Assembly (NCBI RefSeq): GCF_016482685.1
Contig: NZ_JACYHF010000024.1
Coordinates: forward strand, 24,662-88,661
Direction: 5' to 3'
From: Streptomyces sp. DSM 110735
GTDB lineage: Bacteria; Actinomycetota; Actinomycetes; Streptomycetales; Streptomycetaceae
Length of the DNA: 64,000 nucleotides
The position numbers and the translations under genes are program-made. Each line of letters opens with the position of its first letter. The stretch's first letter is position 1. The notes below the pieces were generated by a model that saw nothing but the letters and a program-made list of their open reading frames with translations, ran no database searches and was not told where the DNA came from. Below are positions 1 through 9,522 of this stretch, in pieces.

Positions 1-618
1 GAGTCGGGTCTGCTGGTCGTCGGCTTCTTCCTGCCCGGTGACACGCTGCTGTTCCCGGCCGGGGTGCTGTGCGCCGGAGCCGACGGACGACCGCCCCGGC
101 TGGTGCTCTGGCAGGTGATGCTGTGCGCGGCGGCGGGGGCGGTGGCGGGCGGCCAGGTCGGCTACCTCATCGGTCGGCACGGCGGACGCCCGCTGCTGAC
201 CCGTACCTCCAACCGGCGGGTCAGGGAGGGCGCGGAGCGCGCGGAACGGCTCCTTGCCCGCTACGGCTACGGCAAGGCGCTGGTGATCGGCCGCTTCATC
301 CCCATGCTGCGTTCGGTGCTGCATCCGGCGGCGGGCGCCCTCGGCGTACCGATCGGCACGTTCACCCTGTGGCAGACGGTCGGCGGGGTGCTCTGGTCGC
401 AGAGCCTGGTGCTCGTGGGGTACGCCCTCGGTGCCTCGGTGTCCCACGTGGACGACTATCTGCTGCCGCTGGTCGGCGTCATCGTCGTCCTCTCCCTGAT
501 CCCGCTGCTGGTGGAGGCGGTGCGCTCCCGGCGGGCGCGACACGGGGACGCGGCGCACGAAAGCGCGACGCACGGCGAGCGCGCCGCCGACGAGCCCTCG
601 GGTCCGGAAGACGAGTAG
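1..618 (+). CDS. DedA/SNARE-associated family membrane protein (5' end outside window)
   Basis: The reading frame is open from base 1, so the start lies upstream and about 205 C-terminal residues are visible. The first residues (GFFLPGDTLLFPAGVL) match the DedA signature around the re-entrant loop, and the later GRFIPMLRS stretch followed by a Gly/Pro-rich helix is the second family motif. DedA proteins are multi-pass inner-membrane proteins linked to lipid carrier recycling and membrane homeostasis. Hydrophobic segments sit near residues 35-55, 110-140 and 150-175. The C-terminal tail is charged and low in complexity (HESATHGERAADEPSG), as often seen in actinobacterial members. The substrate cannot be told from sequence. 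Confidence 0.85.
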   Translation, partial: ESGLLVVGFFLPGDTLLFPAGVLCAGADGRPPRLVLWQVMLCAAAGAVAGGQVGYLIGRHGGRPLLTRTSNRRVREGAERAERLLARYGYGKALVIGRFIPMLRSVLHPAAGALGVPIGTFTLWQTVGGVLWSQSLVLVGYALGASVSHVDDYLLPLVGVIVVLSLIPLLVEAVRSRRARHGDAAHESATHGERAADEPSGPEDE

Positions 619-704
619 CGCGCCGCGGCCGGGACGGGAAACCGCCGCCCGCATATGCCCGCTCACCCGCCCGGCCCAACCCGCGTGGGCCTGAAGGGGC
701 GAGG

Positions 705-764
705 TCGTGTGACGGATGTGACGGTGGGTGGAAGGCATGGACCACTGCGGGCATGGACCACTGC
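705..764 (+). promoter_or_regulatory. Paired direct repeats in the hydrogenase operon promoter region
   Basis: The 168-bp gap before the hydrogenase operon contains two different short direct repeats. TGTGACGG occurs at 708-715 and 717-724 (9-bp period), and GGCATGGACCACTGC occurs at 734-748 and 750-764 (16-bp period). The second pair ends only 22 nt before the start at 787, so it could lie in the leader or overlap the transcription start. Tandem repeats like these are often activator or repressor half-sites. No known hydrogenase regulator site is recognised, so the regulatory role is inferred from position only. Confidence 0.35.
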
Positions 765-786
765 ACCGGCACGGCGAGGAGGCGGC

Positions 787-2331
787 ATGGTGGACACGAG
801 CGGCGGCGAGGGCGGCACGGCATGTGCCTTCGCGCCCGGTGACGGTCCCGCCCCGCACCCCGGGGCGGCCGACGTCTTCGCCGGGATGAGCGCGGTCGCC
901 GACGCCGTCCTCTACGAGGGCTATCTGCTCTACCCCTACCGCCGCTCCTCGGCCAAGAACCGCGTGCGCTGGCAGTTCGGGGTGCTCCCGCCCCGGGACT
1001 GGGTGGAGGCGGACGGACCGGTCACCGAGGGCATCTCCGGCTCGGCGGACTCCTGGTACCAGCGCACCGAGTGCCTGGTGCGCGCCGAAGGACCGGCCGC
1101 GGCGCTCCGGGTGCGGGTGCGCTACCTCCAGATGCAGCGCAAGCAGGTCGAGGCGGCCGACGGCGACAGCGGGCACCGCCCGGTCGAGTCCCTGCTGACG
1201 GCGGACGGCGGGGTCCAGTTGAGCTTCGACGAGGCCGTACCGCAGGAGGTGGACCTGGTCTGGCCGCTGGCGGACCTGCTGCGCGGCGTGTGCACGGCGC
1301 CGACGGGCGCGCCCGCCGCTCGCGAGACGGAGGAACTGTCCAAGGGCGCGGGCCGGATCGTCCGCACCCGCGAGGCGGTACGGGCGCGCACCACGGCCGG
1401 GGCAGAACAGCTCGCGGACGGTCTCTACCGGGTGTGCGTGCGCACCGAGAACACCGGGCGGTCCCCGGAGTCCGGCGGCGCGCGCGGCGAGGTGCTGCGG
1501 CACGCGCTGCTCGCCGCGCACACCCTGCTCGGCGGTACGGGGCTGGAGTTCGTCTCGCTCATCGACCCGCCGGAGGCGCTGCGCGCGCAGACCCGCGGCT
1601 GCCGCAACGCCTTCACGTTCCCGGTGCTCGGCGGACCCGCGCCCGAGTCCGACGGCGCGGACGACGGCTGCACGGGTCCGGTGCTGCTCTCCTCCCCCAT
1701 CATCCTGCCCGACCATCCGCAGGTGGCGCCGGAGAGTCCGGGCGATCTGCACGACGCGGCGGAGATCGACGAGATCCTGACGCTGCGCACGATGCTGCTG
1801 ACCGACGAGGAGAAGGCCGAGGCGCGGGCCACCGACCCGCGCGCCGCGCGCATCCTCGACCGCGTGGACACCATGCCCCAGGAGGTCTTCTCCCGGCTGC
1901 ACGGCGCCATCCGCTCACTGTCCCCGGTCTCCCCGGTGACACCGGCGTCCACGGGCGAGCCGTCCCCGCCCGCCGAGGCTCCCGGTCCGGCGGGCGCACG
2001 TCCCGCCTGGTGGCAGGAGGGCGGTGACGACGGGCTGTCCCCGACGACCGACACGGTGCTCGTGGACGGGGTGGAACTCGGCGGCGGCAGCCCGGTGCGG
2101 CTGCGCCCGCGCAAGCGGGGCTCCGACGCCCAGGACATGTTCCTGGAGGGGCGGACGGCGCGGGTGTCCGCCGTCTTCCACGACGTGGACGGCAGCACGC
2201 ATCTCGCGGTGACCGTAGACGACGATCCGGCGGCCGAACTGCACGGCTGGTACGGCCGATTCCACTACTTCCGACCCGACGAGGTCGAGCCCCTCGGCGA
2301 CCCCCGACCGCAGCGAAGGCAGGCGACATGA
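787..2331 (+). CDS. Hydrogenase-operon accessory protein of unknown function
   Basis: This 514-residue soluble protein is the first gene of the hydrogenase operon, and its stop overlaps the small-subunit start (ATGA). The start was chosen at ATG 787 because GAGGAGGCGG lies 2 nt before it; the open frame runs further upstream without a ribosome site. I do not recognise a named domain. The N-terminal half (residues about 30-300) is mixed alpha/beta. A linker rich in Ser, Pro and Gly (about 375-410) leads to a conserved-looking C-terminal module with RLRPRKRGSDAQDMF and GRFHYFRPDEVEPL. There are few cysteines and no signal peptide. Its fixed position before hhySL suggests a chaperone or assembly role; this is inference. 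Confidence 0.7.
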   Translation: MVDTSGGEGGTACAFAPGDGPAPHPGAADVFAGMSAVADAVLYEGYLLYPYRRSSAKNRVRWQFGVLPPRDWVEADGPVTEGISGSADSWYQRTECLVRAEGPAAALRVRVRYLQMQRKQVEAADGDSGHRPVESLLTADGGVQLSFDEAVPQEVDLVWPLADLLRGVCTAPTGAPAARETEELSKGAGRIVRTREAVRARTTAGAEQLADGLYRVCVRTENTGRSPESGGARGEVLRHALLAAHTLLGGTGLEFVSLIDPPEALRAQTRGCRNAFTFPVLGGPAPESDGADDGCTGPVLLSSPIILPDHPQVAPESPGDLHDAAEIDEILTLRTMLLTDEEKAEARATDPRAARILDRVDTMPQEVFSRLHGAIRSLSPVSPVTPASTGEPSPPAEAPGPAGARPAWWQEGGDDGLSPTTDTVLVDGVELGGGSPVRLRPRKRGSDAQDMFLEGRTARVSAVFHDVDGSTHLAVTVDDDPAAELHGWYGRFHYFRPDEVEPLGDPRPQRRQAT

Positions 2332-3419
2332 CCACCGAGAGCCACACCACCGCAGCCCGTGAACGCCTCGCCCACTCCGAGGCGCACGAGGGCATAGACG
2401 AGATCACCATCCTGTGGATCTCGGAGGGGATGAGCTGCGACGGCGACACCGTCTCGCTGACGGCGGCCATGCAGCCCTCCATCGAGGACGTCGTCCTCGG
2501 CGTGATCCCCGGTCTGCCCAAGGTCAACCTGGTCAACAAGGTGCTCTCGCCGAGCCTGGGCGGCGAGGACTTCCTCGCGCCCTACCGGGCGGCGGCGCGC
2601 GGCGAGCTGGACACCCCGTTCATCCTCGTCATCGAGGGGTCGGTCCCCAACCAGGAGATCATCGAGGGCGACGGCTTCTGGACGTCGTTCGGCAACGACC
2701 CGAAGACCGGGCAGCCGCAGACCATCAACTGGTGGATCGACCAGCTCGCGCCGAAGGCGTGGGCGGTGGTCGCCGCGGGAACGTGCGCCACCTACGGCGG
2801 CATCCACGGCATGGCGGGCAACCCGACCGGCGCGATGGGTCTGGCCGACTACCTCGGCTGGGACTACACGTCGCAGGCGGGGCTGCCGATCGTCAACGTG
2901 CCGGGCTGTCCGATCCAGCCGGAGAACTTCATGGAGGTCCTGGTCTGGGTGCTCCAGACCGCGGCGGGAACGGCACCGCCGCCCCCGCTGGACCACATGC
3001 TGCGGCCGCAGTGGCTGTTCGGCAAGACCGTGCACGAGGGCTGCGACCGGGGCTCGTACTACGAGCAGGGCGACTTCGGTCTGGACTACAACTCCCCCAA
3101 GTGCCTGGTGAAGACCGGCTGCTGGGGTCCCGTGGTCAACTGCAACGTGCCCAAGCGGGGCTGGATGGCCGGCATCGGCGGCTGCCCCAACGTCGGCGGC
3201 ATCTGCATCGGCTGCACGATGCCGGGCTTCCCGGACGCGTTCATGCCGTTCATGGACGAGCCGCCCGGCGGCACCCTGTCCTCCCTGGTCATCAAGCCGT
3301 ACGGCGCCGTGGTGCGCCGACTGCGCGGACTGACCAACGAGATGGTCAACCACGAACCCAAGTGGCGCGGCAAGAAGCGCAAGCTGACCAGCGGTTACGA
3401 CCCGTACTGGCGCCCCTGA
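2328..3419 (+). CDS. hhyS: [NiFe]-hydrogenase small subunit, actinobacterial high-affinity (group 1h/5) type
   Basis: This 363-residue protein carries the electron-relay Fe-S clusters that pass electrons from the NiFe site. Cys ligands are visible in EGMSCDGD (Cys37), AAGTCATYGG (about Cys153), NVPGCPIQPENF (about Cys194), HEGCDRGSYYEQ, SPKCLVKTGCWGP and GGCPNVGGICIGCTMPGF. Cys37 is followed by Asp38 and Asp40, which fits the 3Cys-1Asp proximal cluster described for the Ralstonia eutropha group 5 enzyme. There is no twin-arginine signal or C-terminal membrane helix, so the enzyme should be cytoplasmic, unlike uptake hydrogenases of group 1d. It is translationally coupled to the preceding gene by ATGA. 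Confidence 0.95.
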   Translation: MTTESHTTAARERLAHSEAHEGIDEITILWISEGMSCDGDTVSLTAAMQPSIEDVVLGVIPGLPKVNLVNKVLSPSLGGEDFLAPYRAAARGELDTPFILVIEGSVPNQEIIEGDGFWTSFGNDPKTGQPQTINWWIDQLAPKAWAVVAAGTCATYGGIHGMAGNPTGAMGLADYLGWDYTSQAGLPIVNVPGCPIQPENFMEVLVWVLQTAAGTAPPPPLDHMLRPQWLFGKTVHEGCDRGSYYEQGDFGLDYNSPKCLVKTGCWGPVVNCNVPKRGWMAGIGGCPNVGGICIGCTMPGFPDAFMPFMDEPPGGTLSSLVIKPYGAVVRRLRGLTNEMVNHEPKWRGKKRKLTSGYDPYWRP

Positions 3420-3500
3420 GGGCGCCGGGACCGTGATCCGCCTCCCGCCCCCAGCCCCACCCCCACCCGCCGAACTCCGACAGCGAGGGCAGCACCGCAG

Positions 3501-5294
3501 ATGACGACCACCGAATCCCGGCCGACGGGACGCAAACCGGCCCAGCTCGTGGACATGTCGTGGGATCCGATCACCCGGATCATCGGCAACCTGGGCATCT
3601 ACACGAAGATCGACTTCGCCAACCGGGAAGTCGCCGAGTGCCACAGCACCTCGTCGCTGTTCCGCGGCTACTCGGTGTTCATGAAGGGGAAGGACCCGCG
3701 CGACGCCGGGTTCATCACCTCGCGCATCTGCGGCATCTGCGGCGACAACCACACCACGTGCTCCAACTACGCCCAGCAGATGGCGTACGGCATCAAGCCG
3801 CCGCCGATGGCGGAGCACATCACCAACCTCGGCGAGGCGGCCGAGTACATGTTCGACCACACGATCTTCCAGGACAACCTGGTGTTCGTGGACTTCTGCG
3901 AGGCCATGGTCAAGGCGACCAACCCCGGTCTGCTGGCCCGCGCCGAGCGCACCGACGCCCCGCGCGGGGAGATCCACGGCTTCAGGACCATCGCCGACAT
4001 CATGAAGGCGTTCAACCCCTTCGAGGGCGAGGTCTACAAGGAGGCACTGCGCGTCAGCCGCGTCACCCGGGAGATGTTCTGCCTCATGGAGGGACGGCAC
4101 GTCCACCCCTCCACGCTCTACCCGGGCGGTGTCGGCACGATGCCGCAGCCGAGCGTCTTCACGGACTACCTCAGCCGGCTGATGCACATCATCGACTTCA
4201 TCAAGAAGGCCGTCGCGATGAACGACGACGTCTTCGACTTCTTCTACGAGGCGCTGCCGGGCTACGAGGAGGTCGGGCGGCGTCGCATCCTGCTCGGCTG
4301 CTGGGGCGCCTGGCAGGACCCGGCGGTCGTCGACTACCGCTACGCGTCGATGAACGAGTGGGGCAAGGCGATGTACGTCACCCCGGGCGTCATCGTCGAC
4401 GGCGAGCTGGTCACCAACAACCTCATCGACATCAACCTGGGCATCCGCATCATGCTCGGCAGCTCGTACTACGACGACTGGGTCAACGAGCAGCCCTTCG
4501 TCACCCACGACCCGCTGGGCAACCCGGTCGACATGCGCCACCCGTGGAACCAGACGACCGTCCCGGTGCCGCAGAAGCGGGATTTCGAGGGGAACTACAG
4601 CTGGGTCATGAGCCCGCGCTGGTACCACAAGGAGACCGACAAGCACCTCGCGCTCGACACCGGCGGCGGTCCGCTCGCGCGCCTGTGGTCGACCGCGCTG
4701 AGCGGTCTGGTCGACACCCGGTACGTCAAGGCGGCGAACGGCAAGGTGCGCATCCAGCTCCCCAAGGGCGAGTCGCTTCCGGAGACCACGCTGGAGTGGT
4801 CCATCCCGAAGTGGAGCAACACCATCGAACGCGACCGCGCGCGGCCGTACTTCGTCGCGTACGCCGCCGCGATGGCCCTGCAGTTCCTGGAGGAGTCCAT
4901 GGAGCTGATGCGCGCGGGCGAGACCAAGGTGTTCCAGGACTTCGAGGTCCCGGACGAGGCGATCGGCTGCGGCTTCCACGAGGCCGTGCGCGGGGTGCTC
5001 TCGCACCACCTGGTGATCAAGGACAAGAAGATCGCCAACTACCACCCGTACCCGCCGACCCCGTGGAACGCGAGCCCCCGCGACATCTACGGCACGCCGG
5101 GTCCGTACGAGGACGCGGTGCAGGGTCAGCCGATCTTCGAGGAGAACGGACCCGACGACTTCAAGGGCGTCGACATCATGCGCACCGTGCGCAGCTTCGA
5201 CCCCTGTCTGCCGTGCGGCGTCCACATGTACATGGGCAAGGGCAAGACGCTGGACGTCGTGCACTCGCCCACCTACGGGGCGAACCATGGCTGA
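3501..5294 (+). CDS. hhyL: [NiFe]-hydrogenase large subunit, group 1h/5 type
   Basis: This 597-residue catalytic subunit binds the NiFe(CN)2CO centre. The L1 motif RICGICGDNH contains Cys77, Cys80 and His84. The L2 motif DPCLPCGVH gives Cys569, Cys572 and His575. Residues 576-597 (MYMGKGK to ANHG) form the removable C-terminal extension cut after His575 by the endopeptidase encoded at 13057-13647. The GDNH wording of L1 and the LPC of L2 are those of the high-affinity actinobacterial group rather than of Hyd-1 or Hup. It starts 81 nt after hhyS, and its ribosome site (GAGGGCAGC) is weak. The end overlaps the next gene by 8 nt. Confidence 0.96.
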   Translation: MTTTESRPTGRKPAQLVDMSWDPITRIIGNLGIYTKIDFANREVAECHSTSSLFRGYSVFMKGKDPRDAGFITSRICGICGDNHTTCSNYAQQMAYGIKPPPMAEHITNLGEAAEYMFDHTIFQDNLVFVDFCEAMVKATNPGLLARAERTDAPRGEIHGFRTIADIMKAFNPFEGEVYKEALRVSRVTREMFCLMEGRHVHPSTLYPGGVGTMPQPSVFTDYLSRLMHIIDFIKKAVAMNDDVFDFFYEALPGYEEVGRRRILLGCWGAWQDPAVVDYRYASMNEWGKAMYVTPGVIVDGELVTNNLIDINLGIRIMLGSSYYDDWVNEQPFVTHDPLGNPVDMRHPWNQTTVPVPQKRDFEGNYSWVMSPRWYHKETDKHLALDTGGGPLARLWSTALSGLVDTRYVKAANGKVRIQLPKGESLPETTLEWSIPKWSNTIERDRARPYFVAYAAAMALQFLEESMELMRAGETKVFQDFEVPDEAIGCGFHEAVRGVLSHHLVIKDKKIANYHPYPPTPWNASPRDIYGTPGPYEDAVQGQPIFEENGPDDFKGVDIMRTVRSFDPCLPCGVHMYMGKGKTLDVVHSPTYGANHG

Positions 5295-5853
5295 GGGTGC
5301 CCGCCTCGACGACCCGGCGGTGGAGGCGCGCCTGGCGCACCTCGACGACGTGCTGGGCGCCCTGGAGTCGGACTCCGGCGACACCGCCCGCGAGGCGCTG
5401 GGCGCGGTGGGACTGCTCACCGAGGTCTACGGCGAGGCGCTGGCCCGCGTCCTGGACCACGCGGACGACGCGCTGCGCGACCGTCTGGCCGAGGACGAGC
5501 TGCTGGCGCATCTGCTCGTGCTGCACTCCCTCCACCCCGAGCCGCCGGAGCGGCGGGCCGAGCGCGCGGTCGAGCGGCTGCGTCCCGCCGTGCGCAAGCG
5601 CGGCGGCGACCTGGAGTGGCAGGGCGTCGAGGGCGGTGTGGCGCGGGTCCGGGTGGACCCGGGCGGCGGTGGCTGCGGCGCCGGGTGCGGTGCGGACTCC
5701 CCCGACGTGACCGAGGTGGTCCGCGCGGCGGTGCTGGCCGCCGCGCCCGAGCTGACACGGGTGGAGGCGGTCACCCCCGAGCGGACCTCCCCGCCCGCGT
5801 TCGTCCCGCTGGCCACGCTCACCCTTCGGGGCGCGGCGCAGGGAGCGCGGTGA
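5287..5853 (+). CDS. NifU-like C-terminal domain protein of the hydrogenase operon
   Basis: This 188-residue acidic protein overlaps the end of hhyL. Residues about 10-95 are helical (repeated LDDVL, LLTEVYG, LARVLDHAD patterns). Residues about 105-185 resemble the NifU C-terminal domain: a beta segment (VARVRVD), then CGAGCGADSPDVTEVVRAAVLAAAPEL, where the Cys pair sits at the position of the CxxC that holds a transient or permanent 4Fe-4S cluster, then VEAVTPE. Iron-sulfur partner genes are known next to high-affinity hydrogenases in mycobacteria (for example hhyE), where they are needed for activity. By analogy this may deliver the relay clusters or accept electrons; which of these cannot be told. 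Confidence 0.8.
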   Translation: MAEGARLDDPAVEARLAHLDDVLGALESDSGDTAREALGAVGLLTEVYGEALARVLDHADDALRDRLAEDELLAHLLVLHSLHPEPPERRAERAVERLRPAVRKRGGDLEWQGVEGGVARVRVDPGGGGCGAGCGADSPDVTEVVRAAVLAAAPELTRVEAVTPERTSPPAFVPLATLTLRGAAQGAR

Positions 5854-6440
5854 GCGGGGCGCTGGCCCGGGTCGTCCGCTCGGGCGCGGCGGCGGGCCGT
5901 ACGGCAGCGGCCGAGGCGTGCGAGCTGTGCGCGGCGCCGGTCGCCGAGGAGCACGCCCATCTGTACGAGGCGGAGGCCGACGGGCTGCGCTGTGTGTGCG
6001 GTCCCTGTTCGGTGCTGTTCGCCGACGGCGGCGCGGGCGGGGGCCGGTACCGGCTCGTGCCCCGCCGTCGGGTGCGGCTGGCGCCGGTCGACACGGCGGT
6101 CCTCGGTGTACCGGTGGGTCTGGTGTTCTTCGTGCCCCGCTCCGACGGCTCGGTGACCGCCGAGGGTCCGAGTCCGGCCGGGGCGATGCGCTGGGAGATC
6201 GACGCGTCCGCCTGGCGCGGGCTGGCCGAGTCCGCTCCGCCGCTGGCCGGGATGGTGCCCGACGTGGAGGCGCTGCTGATCAACACGGTGCGCGGACACG
6301 AGGAACACTGGATCGTACCGATCGACGACTGCTTCCGGATGGTCGCCCTGGTCCGCGAGGAGTGGCGGGGGCTGTCCGGCGGCGGCCGGGTCTGGCCGGC
6401 CGTCGAACGGTTCTTCACGGAGCTGACCGAGCGTTCGTGA
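5850..6440 (+). CDS. DUF5947 family protein of the hydrogenase operon
   Basis: This 196-residue protein begins at GTG 5850 inside the previous stop (GTGA). It has two Cys pairs, CELC near residue 21 and CVCGPC near residue 49, spaced like a zinc ribbon or rubredoxin knuckle. A beta-rich body follows, with GLVFFVPRSDG and MRWEIDA stretches, and the C-terminus is helical. I recognise the overall pattern as DUF5947, a family found with actinobacterial high-affinity hydrogenases. A rubredoxin-like role in protecting or assembling the cofactor under oxygen is possible, since HoxR/HupI-type rubredoxins do this elsewhere, but that is inference. No membrane segment is visible. Confidence 0.75.
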   Translation: MSGALARVVRSGAAAGRTAAAEACELCAAPVAEEHAHLYEAEADGLRCVCGPCSVLFADGGAGGGRYRLVPRRRVRLAPVDTAVLGVPVGLVFFVPRSDGSVTAEGPSPAGAMRWEIDASAWRGLAESAPPLAGMVPDVEALLINTVRGHEEHWIVPIDDCFRMVALVREEWRGLSGGGRVWPAVERFFTELTERS

Positions 6441-6461
6441 AGCCCAGAGAGGAGATTCGTC

Positions 6462-6668
6462 ATGGGCAGGATCAGAGTGGGTCGCCCGCAGGTCAAACCG
6501 GACACGCCGACGCATGTGCCGGGCCTGCACCAGGGCAACGAGGGTCCCTACCAGGAGCAGACCGGGCACCACGAGGACGGCACCGCCGACGCGCGCCGCT
6601 CCACGGGGGTCCGCACCAAGCGGCACGACGCGCTTCTCGACGTCATGCCGAACATTCCCCCGGGATGA
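6462..6668 (+). CDS. Small basic hydrogenase-operon protein (68 aa)
   Basis: ATG 6462 follows a good ribosome site (GAGAGGAG, 7-14 nt upstream), in line with the operon and 21 nt after the DUF5947 stop. The product is rich in Gly, His, Arg, Asp and Thr (MGRIRVGRPQ, then HQGNEGPYQEQTGHHEDG) and looks largely disordered, with no Cys and no hydrophobic segment. The position between DUF5947 and a small membrane protein is what would be expected of a linker or anchoring subunit. I do not recognise a family. A real gene is supported by the Shine-Dalgarno sequence and by tight packing. Confidence 0.65.
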   Translation: MGRIRVGRPQVKPDTPTHVPGLHQGNEGPYQEQTGHHEDGTADARRSTGVRTKRHDALLDVMPNIPPG

Positions 6669-6688
6669 GAGAGAGGCGAGTGAGTGCC

Positions 6689-6877
6689 ATGAAGCACGTC
6701 GGAGTGAAGGACTCGGCGGAGCCCCTGATCTCGGGGAAGCAGGTGCTGATCGCACAGGCCGCCCTGCTGGCCGGGCTGACGCTGCTCCTGCTCGTCAAGG
6801 AGGTCCCGGGCATGGTGCGGGAGCTGAAGATCTACCGGATGACCGGGGGCCTGGGCGCCGGTCGCCGGTACCCGTGA
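6689..6877 (+). CDS. Small single-pass membrane protein of the hydrogenase operon (62 aa)
   Basis: From ATG 6689 the product has an N-terminal 12-residue hydrophilic piece, one hydrophobic helix of about 20 residues (VLIAQAALLAGLTLLLLVKE), and a basic C-terminal tail ending GLGAGRRYP. An in-frame GTG at 6680 is also possible, but it lies only 3 nt after GAGAGG; ATG has the better spacing. The gene ends 7 nt before hypA. Since neither hydrogenase subunit has a membrane segment, this helix is a candidate for tethering the enzyme to the membrane or for feeding the quinone pool. In M. smegmatis the unrelated protein HucM performs such a function. The assignment here is inference. Confidence 0.65.
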   Translation: MKHVGVKDSAEPLISGKQVLIAQAALLAGLTLLLLVKEVPGMVRELKIYRMTGGLGAGRRYP

Positions 6878-6884
6878 GTCCGCC

Positions 6885-7232
6885 GTGCACGAACTGTCGA
6901 TCGCGTCCGCGATCGTGGAGCGCGCCGGGGAGATCGCCCGCGCCGACGGCGGCGGGGACGTCTCCTCGGTGACGGTCCGGGTCGGTGAGCTGTCCGGGGT
7001 GGTGCCGGACGCGCTGTGCTTCGCCTTCGAGGTGGCACGCGACGGCACCGCCCTCTCCTCAGCCCGGCTCGTGGTGGAGCAGGTGACCGCGGTGGCGTGG
7101 TGCGGGGCGTGCGTCGAGGAGTTCGCGGTGGGCATGCCGCCGTTCTTCTGGTGCCCGCGCTGCGACCGTCCCTCCCAGGATCTGCGCAGCGGGCGGGAGT
7201 TGGAGATCACTGCGGTGGAGCCGGTGCCCTGA
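6885..7232 (+). CDS. hypA: Hydrogenase nickel-insertion protein HypA
   Basis: This 115-residue protein delivers nickel with HypB to the large-subunit precursor. It begins MHELSIASAIVE (GTG start at 6885); the N-terminal Met-His amine and His2 side chain are the nickel ligands of the family. The zinc domain uses CGAC and CPRC (about residues 69-72 and 88-91), the normal paired CxxC arrangement. Length matches the family. It is the last gene of the forward operon, separated from the other hyp genes, which run on the opposite strand and converge here. Confidence 0.95.
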   Translation: MHELSIASAIVERAGEIARADGGGDVSSVTVRVGELSGVVPDALCFAFEVARDGTALSSARLVVEQVTAVAWCGACVEEFAVGMPPFFWCPRCDRPSQDLRSGRELEITAVEPVP

Positions 7233-7240
7233 GGTGCCGA

Positions 7241-7285
7241 ACGCGGAGAGGGGCCCGCCGTTGTCCGGCGGGCCCCTCTCCGCGT
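7241..7285. terminator. Bidirectional terminator between hypA and hypE
   Basis: A perfect 20-bp GC-rich stem (7241-7260 with 7266-7285) closes a 5-nt TTGTC loop. It sits 8 nt after hypA and 25 nt before the end of hypE, between converging operons. There is no T-run, which is usual for Streptomyces hairpin terminators. The symmetry suits termination from both sides. Confidence 0.85.
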
Positions 7286-7310
7286 GGCGCGGGTCTCTCG
7301 CGCGCCGCGC

Positions 7311-8376
7311 TCAGCAGATGCGCGGCAACTGCTCCCCGAGCGGCAGGTCGAGGACCCGGGTGCCGCCGAGTCCCGTGGCGACGGTGACCATTCCGGGGTG
7401 TTCGGCGACGCACTCCCCGATCAGCGCGGCTCCGGTGCCCTGCGGGTGGGCGCGCATCGCGGCGAGCACGGCGTCGGCGTGCTCGCGGGACACGAAGGCG
7501 ACGAGCCTGCCCTCGTTGGCGACGTAGAACGGGTCGAGTCCGAGGAAGCCGCAGGCGTTGGCCACCTCGTCGGGCACGGGTACGGCGCGCTCGGTGAGGC
7601 GTACGCCGGTTCCGGAGGCGCGGGCGATCTCGTTGAGGGCGGCGCCGAGTCCGCCCCGGGTGGGGTCGCGCAGGACGTGCAGGTCCGAGGTGACGCCGAG
7701 CATGGCGGCGACGAGTCCGGCGAGCGGCGCGGTGTCGGAGGCGATCTCGACGCCGAACTCCAGTCCCTCGCGCACGCTCATCACGGCGACTCCGTGGAGC
7801 CCGATGGGTCCGCTGACGATCACCGCGTCGCCGGGGCGGGCGCGCTGGGGGCGGATGTCGACGCCGTCGGGGACGAGACCGACCCCGGCGGTGGTGACGT
7901 AGACGCCGTCGCCGTGTCCGGACTCGACCACCTTGGTGTCGCCGGTGGCGACGGTGACCCCGGCAGCCTCTGCGGCGCTGCCGACGGCGCGGGCGATCCG
8001 CGCGACGACGTCGAGCGTGACGCCCTCCTCCAGGACGAACGCGGTGGACAGATAGGCGGGTTGAGCCCCGCTCATCGCGAGGTCGTTGACGGTGCCGTTG
8101 ACCGCGAGGTCGCCGAGGCAGCCGCCGGGGAAGAACAGCGGGCGCACCACGTAGGAGTCGGTGGAGAACGCGAGCCGGGCGCCGCCGAGTTGGAGGACGG
8201 CGGAGTCGGTGAGCGCCGCCAGGACGGGGTTGCCGTAGGCCGGGGCGAAGACCTGCTCCATCAGCTCGGCGGAGAGGGCGCCGCCTCCGCCGTGGCCCAT
8301 GACGACGACGCCCTGGTCGCGCAGGGGGGCGGGGCAGGACCAGTTGGCGGGGTCGACGGGTGTTTCCGCGGCGAGG

Positions 8377-8384
<8 letters not shown>
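7311..8384 (-). CDS. hypE: Carbamoyl dehydratase HypE
   Basis: This 357-residue enzyme dehydrates the carbamoyl group placed on its C-terminal cysteine by HypF, giving the thiocyanate that supplies the CN ligands of the NiFe site. The sequence ends PRIC, the required terminal Cys, and carries the PurM/AIR-synthase fold motifs GHGGGG near residue 31, AFSTDSYVV, GTVNDLAMSGA and GDTKVVESGHGDG. Its start overlaps the hypD stop by 8 nt, so the two are translated together. It is the last gene of the reverse hyp operon, next to the terminator. Confidence 0.96.

Positions 8385-9518
<1,134 letters not shown>

Positions 9519-9522
<4 letters not shown>

Noticed and set aside
2265..5420. 1051-codon open frame antisense to hhyS and hhyL
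   Set aside because: It mirrors the strong codon bias of the hydrogenase genes, lacks a ribosome site and has a repetitive Val/Asp/Arg/His composition without any domain.
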